This document shows positions 6,388-8,198 of a stretch of 8,198 bases of DNA, piece by piece. This DNA is from Planctomicrobium sp. GTDB taxonomy: Bacteria; Planctomycetota; Planctomycetia; Planctomycetales; Planctomycetaceae. Position 1 is the stretch's first letter. Each line of letters begins with the position of its first letter. The notes beneath the pieces are model-generated. The model saw nothing but the letters and a program-made list of their open reading frames with translations, was not told the origin of the DNA and made no database searches. The DNA is taken from NCBI GenBank assembly GCA_018659505.1, contig JABJMI010000569.1:1-8198 (forward strand), read 5' to 3'. A program made the translations under genes and the position numbers.

Positions 6388-6543
6388 AAATTAACGGTCC
6401 AGGTTCACTTTCATTCCTTGAGAGTGAGCGATCTTTCTAAAAAATTAAACAGTCGCTTGTCACCGATGTCCAAATTGGAGAACAATGATTAAGATTATTT
6501 TCTAAATCATAACAAAAATCGGGACAATGGAGAGAGATCAGGG
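6388..6543. promoter_or_regulatory. Divergent promoter region between the Sir2/coaX operon and the M32 gene
   Basis: The 156 bases separate divergently read genes and must hold the promoters of both unless a start lies further in. For the minus strand, TTGGAC (complement of 6468-6473) and TTTAAT (complement of 6444-6449) are spaced by 18 bases, a weak sigma70-like pair. For the plus strand, TTGTCA (6457-6462) and AACAAT (6481-6486), also 18 apart, form another weak candidate. The two pairs interleave, which would let the promoters compete. GGAG at 6529-6532 is a weak ribosome binding site 11 bases before the M32 ATG. No operator palindrome stands out. Confidence 0.3.
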
Positions 6544-8061
6544 ATGAGTGAGAAGACGTCAACTTATGAAAATCTTGTAACGGAACTGAAAGAACTCGCT
6601 TTGCTGCGATCATGCGGAGCGGTTTTAGGTTGGGATGAACAGACGAACCTTCCTCCGCATGGTGCTGAGCATCGGGCGAATCAACTGGCAATGATCTCAG
6701 GATTGTCTCACGAACGTGGAACTTCTTCTGAACTGGGCGAAATGCTCAATGAACTCTCCGATCCATCTACTGTCGGCGGGGAAGAGACCGTTGCATTTGC
6801 AAATGTGCGAGATGCTCGTCGAGCATACGATCGAACAGTGAAACTGCCTAAGAAACTGGTGGAAGAACTGACGCGTGCTACAACTCTTTCTCAACACGCC
6901 TGGGTCGAATCACGTAAGAAGAAAGATTTCTCACTCTTTCAGCCGTGGTTAGAGAAAATCATCAACCTGAAACGTGAGGAAGCAGATGCACTCGGAAGTA
7001 AAACTGGCGTTAAATATGATGCCTTGATTGAAGATTATGAACCGGGGGCAACCGCTGCTCAAATCCAAGAAGTCTTTACTCCGTTGCGTGAGTCGCTTGT
7101 TCAACTTGTTACAGCGATTCAAGCTTCAGAGACGCAAACAGACATCTCGATTCTGGAAAGACTCTATCCAACCGCTGCTCAAAAGGAATTGAGTGTCGAG
7201 GCGGCAAGTATGATTGGCTTTGATTTCAATGCGGGGCGACTCGACATTGCCGCACACCCATTTTGTTCTGGAATTGGTCCTGGCGACTGTCGATTAACCA
7301 CTCGCTACGACGAGCATCATTTCCCAGGTGCATTCTTCGGAACATTACATGAGGCCGGGCACGGAATCTATGAACAAGGATTGAAAGACGATGACTTCGG
7401 ACTTGCCACAGGTGAGGCATGTTCGCTTGGAATTCATGAATCACAATCACGAATGTGGGAAAACTTGGTCGGGAGAAGTCGAGCTTTCTGGGAGTTCTTC
7501 TATGCGAAAGCTCAACAAACATTCCCTAACGCAATCGGCGACGTTCACATCGATGATTTCTATTCCGCCGTGAACGATGTCCGACCGAGTTGGATTCGCG
7601 TTGAAGCCGATGAAGTGACATACAACTTGCATATCATGCTCCGTTTTGAATTAGAACAGGCCCTCATCGGTGGTGAGTTAGACGTCGCAGATATTCCAGG
7701 TGTCTGGAACGAAAAATTCACTGAATATTTCGGGATCACGCCGACAGACGATTCGATTGGGTGTTTGCAGGATGTCCATTGGGGAGCAGGTCTGATCGGA
7801 TATTTCCCAACCTATTCACTCGGAAATATGTACGCTTCTCAATTCTTCGAAAAAGCAGAAGAAGATTTGGGCGATTTGAACGCGATGTTCGCACAAGGGG
7901 AATTCATGCCTCTGAAAGAATGGTTGAACAAGAACATCCACAAACATGGACGTCACTATTACGCCCCTGAACTTGTCGAAATCGTGACCGGCAAACCACT
8001 CTCGGCGGAACCGTTGCTCAAGCATTTAAATGAAAAGTTCGGCGCAGTTTACGGTCTGTGA
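6544..8061 (+). CDS. M32 family metallocarboxypeptidase (carboxypeptidase Taq type)
   Basis: M32 enzymes are cytoplasmic zinc or cobalt carboxypeptidases that trim C-terminal residues from peptides. The 505-residue length is typical and every family signature is present: HPF at 238-240, DCRLT at 248-252, the metal site HEAGH at 269-273, HESQSR at 298-303 with Glu299 as third ligand, IRVEAD at 351-356, GCLQDVHW at 406-413 and GYFPTYSLGN at 419-428. The helical N-terminal lid contains the usual LGWDEQTNLP segment near 28-37. There is no signal peptide. The gene is alone on its strand, read divergently from the operon to its left, and converges with the putative uppP gene after 12 bases. It probably contributes to peptide recycling; no link to the operon function is shown beyond the shared promoter region. 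Confidence 0.95.
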   Translation: MSEKTSTYENLVTELKELALLRSCGAVLGWDEQTNLPPHGAEHRANQLAMISGLSHERGTSSELGEMLNELSDPSTVGGEETVAFANVRDARRAYDRTVKLPKKLVEELTRATTLSQHAWVESRKKKDFSLFQPWLEKIINLKREEADALGSKTGVKYDALIEDYEPGATAAQIQEVFTPLRESLVQLVTAIQASETQTDISILERLYPTAAQKELSVEAASMIGFDFNAGRLDIAAHPFCSGIGPGDCRLTTRYDEHHFPGAFFGTLHEAGHGIYEQGLKDDDFGLATGEACSLGIHESQSRMWENLVGRSRAFWEFFYAKAQQTFPNAIGDVHIDDFYSAVNDVRPSWIRVEADEVTYNLHIMLRFELEQALIGGELDVADIPGVWNEKFTEYFGITPTDDSIGCLQDVHWGAGLIGYFPTYSLGNMYASQFFEKAEEDLGDLNAMFAQGEFMPLKEWLNKNIHKHGRHYYAPELVEIVTGKPLSAEPLLKHLNEKFGAVYGL

Positions 8062-8073
8062 TTTAGCGAATCG

Positions 8074-8198
8074 TCACAAAATCTCTGTGAGAGAACAGAG
8101 AATCACTGTGATTCCAAGAAGCAAACAGTAGACGCCGAACCAGGCGATTTTCCCGGCTGCAACAAGTTTCAAAAGTAGCTTTAACGAGAAAATCCCTA
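8074..8198 (-). CDS. uppP: C-terminal end of a membrane protein, probable undecaprenyl-diphosphatase
   Basis: The visible part is 40 codons and a TGA stop at 8076-8074; the rest lies beyond the right edge. The peptide starts GIFSLKLLLKLVAAGK, continues IAWFGVYCLLLGI, and ends in a hydrophobic helix and SLTEIL. This pattern (a short basic-turn loop followed by W-F-x-x-Y-x-x-x-LG and a final transmembrane helix) resembles the end of UppP/BacA, the membrane enzyme that dephosphorylates undecaprenyl diphosphate for cell-wall lipid carrier recycling. Catalytic motifs would lie outside the window, so the name rests on the tail alone; another polytopic membrane protein is possible. Confidence 0.6.
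   Translation of the reverse strand, partial: GIFSLKLLLKLVAAGKIAWFGVYCLLLGITVILCSLTEIL
8082..8101 (+). terminator. Candidate hairpin downstream of the M32 gene
   Basis: TCTCTGT (8082-8088) and ACAGAGA (8095-8101) form a perfect 7-bp stem with a 6-base loop, 20 bases after the M32 stop and inside the 3' end of the convergent gene. A second short palindrome, AATCACTGTGATT, follows at 8101-8113. No T-run follows, so this is not a classic intrinsic terminator; the hairpin could protect the transcript end or be a by-product of the coding sequence. Confidence 0.3.

Noticed and set aside
7226..8025. Open frames antisense to and out of frame with the M32 gene
   Set aside because: The M32 frame has every family motif end to end; the other frames are shadows of it without domains or ribosome binding sites.

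Overview
The window looks like a stretch of a planctomycete chromosome, probably of the Planctomycetales group with moderate GC. This is an inference from the gene content: a membrane-anchored TPR plus FG-GAP/ASPIC-UnbV (CRTAC1-type) protein typical of these bacteria, a type III pantothenate kinase, divergent housekeeping enzymes, and mostly weak Shine-Dalgarno signals. No rRNA, tRNA, transposase, phage gene or CRISPR array is visible.

Layout: 1-405 has no convincing gene, only hairpin-forming sequence at 326-383. On the minus strand, 406-2931 encodes the large CRTAC1-type surface protein. The gap 2932-3266 holds a 133-bp imperfect palindrome (3034-3166) whose arms are each made of three degenerate 9-nt units. 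From 6387 down to 3267 runs a tight minus-strand operon of four genes that overlap or nearly touch: a small membrane protein with an HExxH motif, a Sir2-type deacylase without zinc cysteines, a type III pantothenate kinase (coaX), and a short MnmE-like GTPase. A 156-bp divergent promoter region (6388-6543) separates this operon from a plus-strand M32 carboxypeptidase (6544-8061). The M32 gene converges, with 12 bases between, on a partial minus-strand gene ending at 8074, whose 40 visible C-terminal residues look like undecaprenyl-diphosphatase (uppP).

The operon groups NAD-dependent deacylation (Sir2), coenzyme A synthesis (CoaX) and tRNA wobble modification (MnmE-like). Its most notable property is that all three recognisable enzymes deviate from the textbook family: Sir2 has no zinc-binding cysteines, CoaX has His in place of the conserved Asp and Asn of its first phosphate loop, and the MnmE-like protein is about 100 residues short and lacks the C-terminal Cys motif. 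Whether this is lineage-wide specialisation or loss of function cannot be settled from one sequence. No complete unknown defence or biosynthetic system is evident. The strongest leads are the palindromic intergenic element, the reduced MnmE, and the small HExxH membrane protein.
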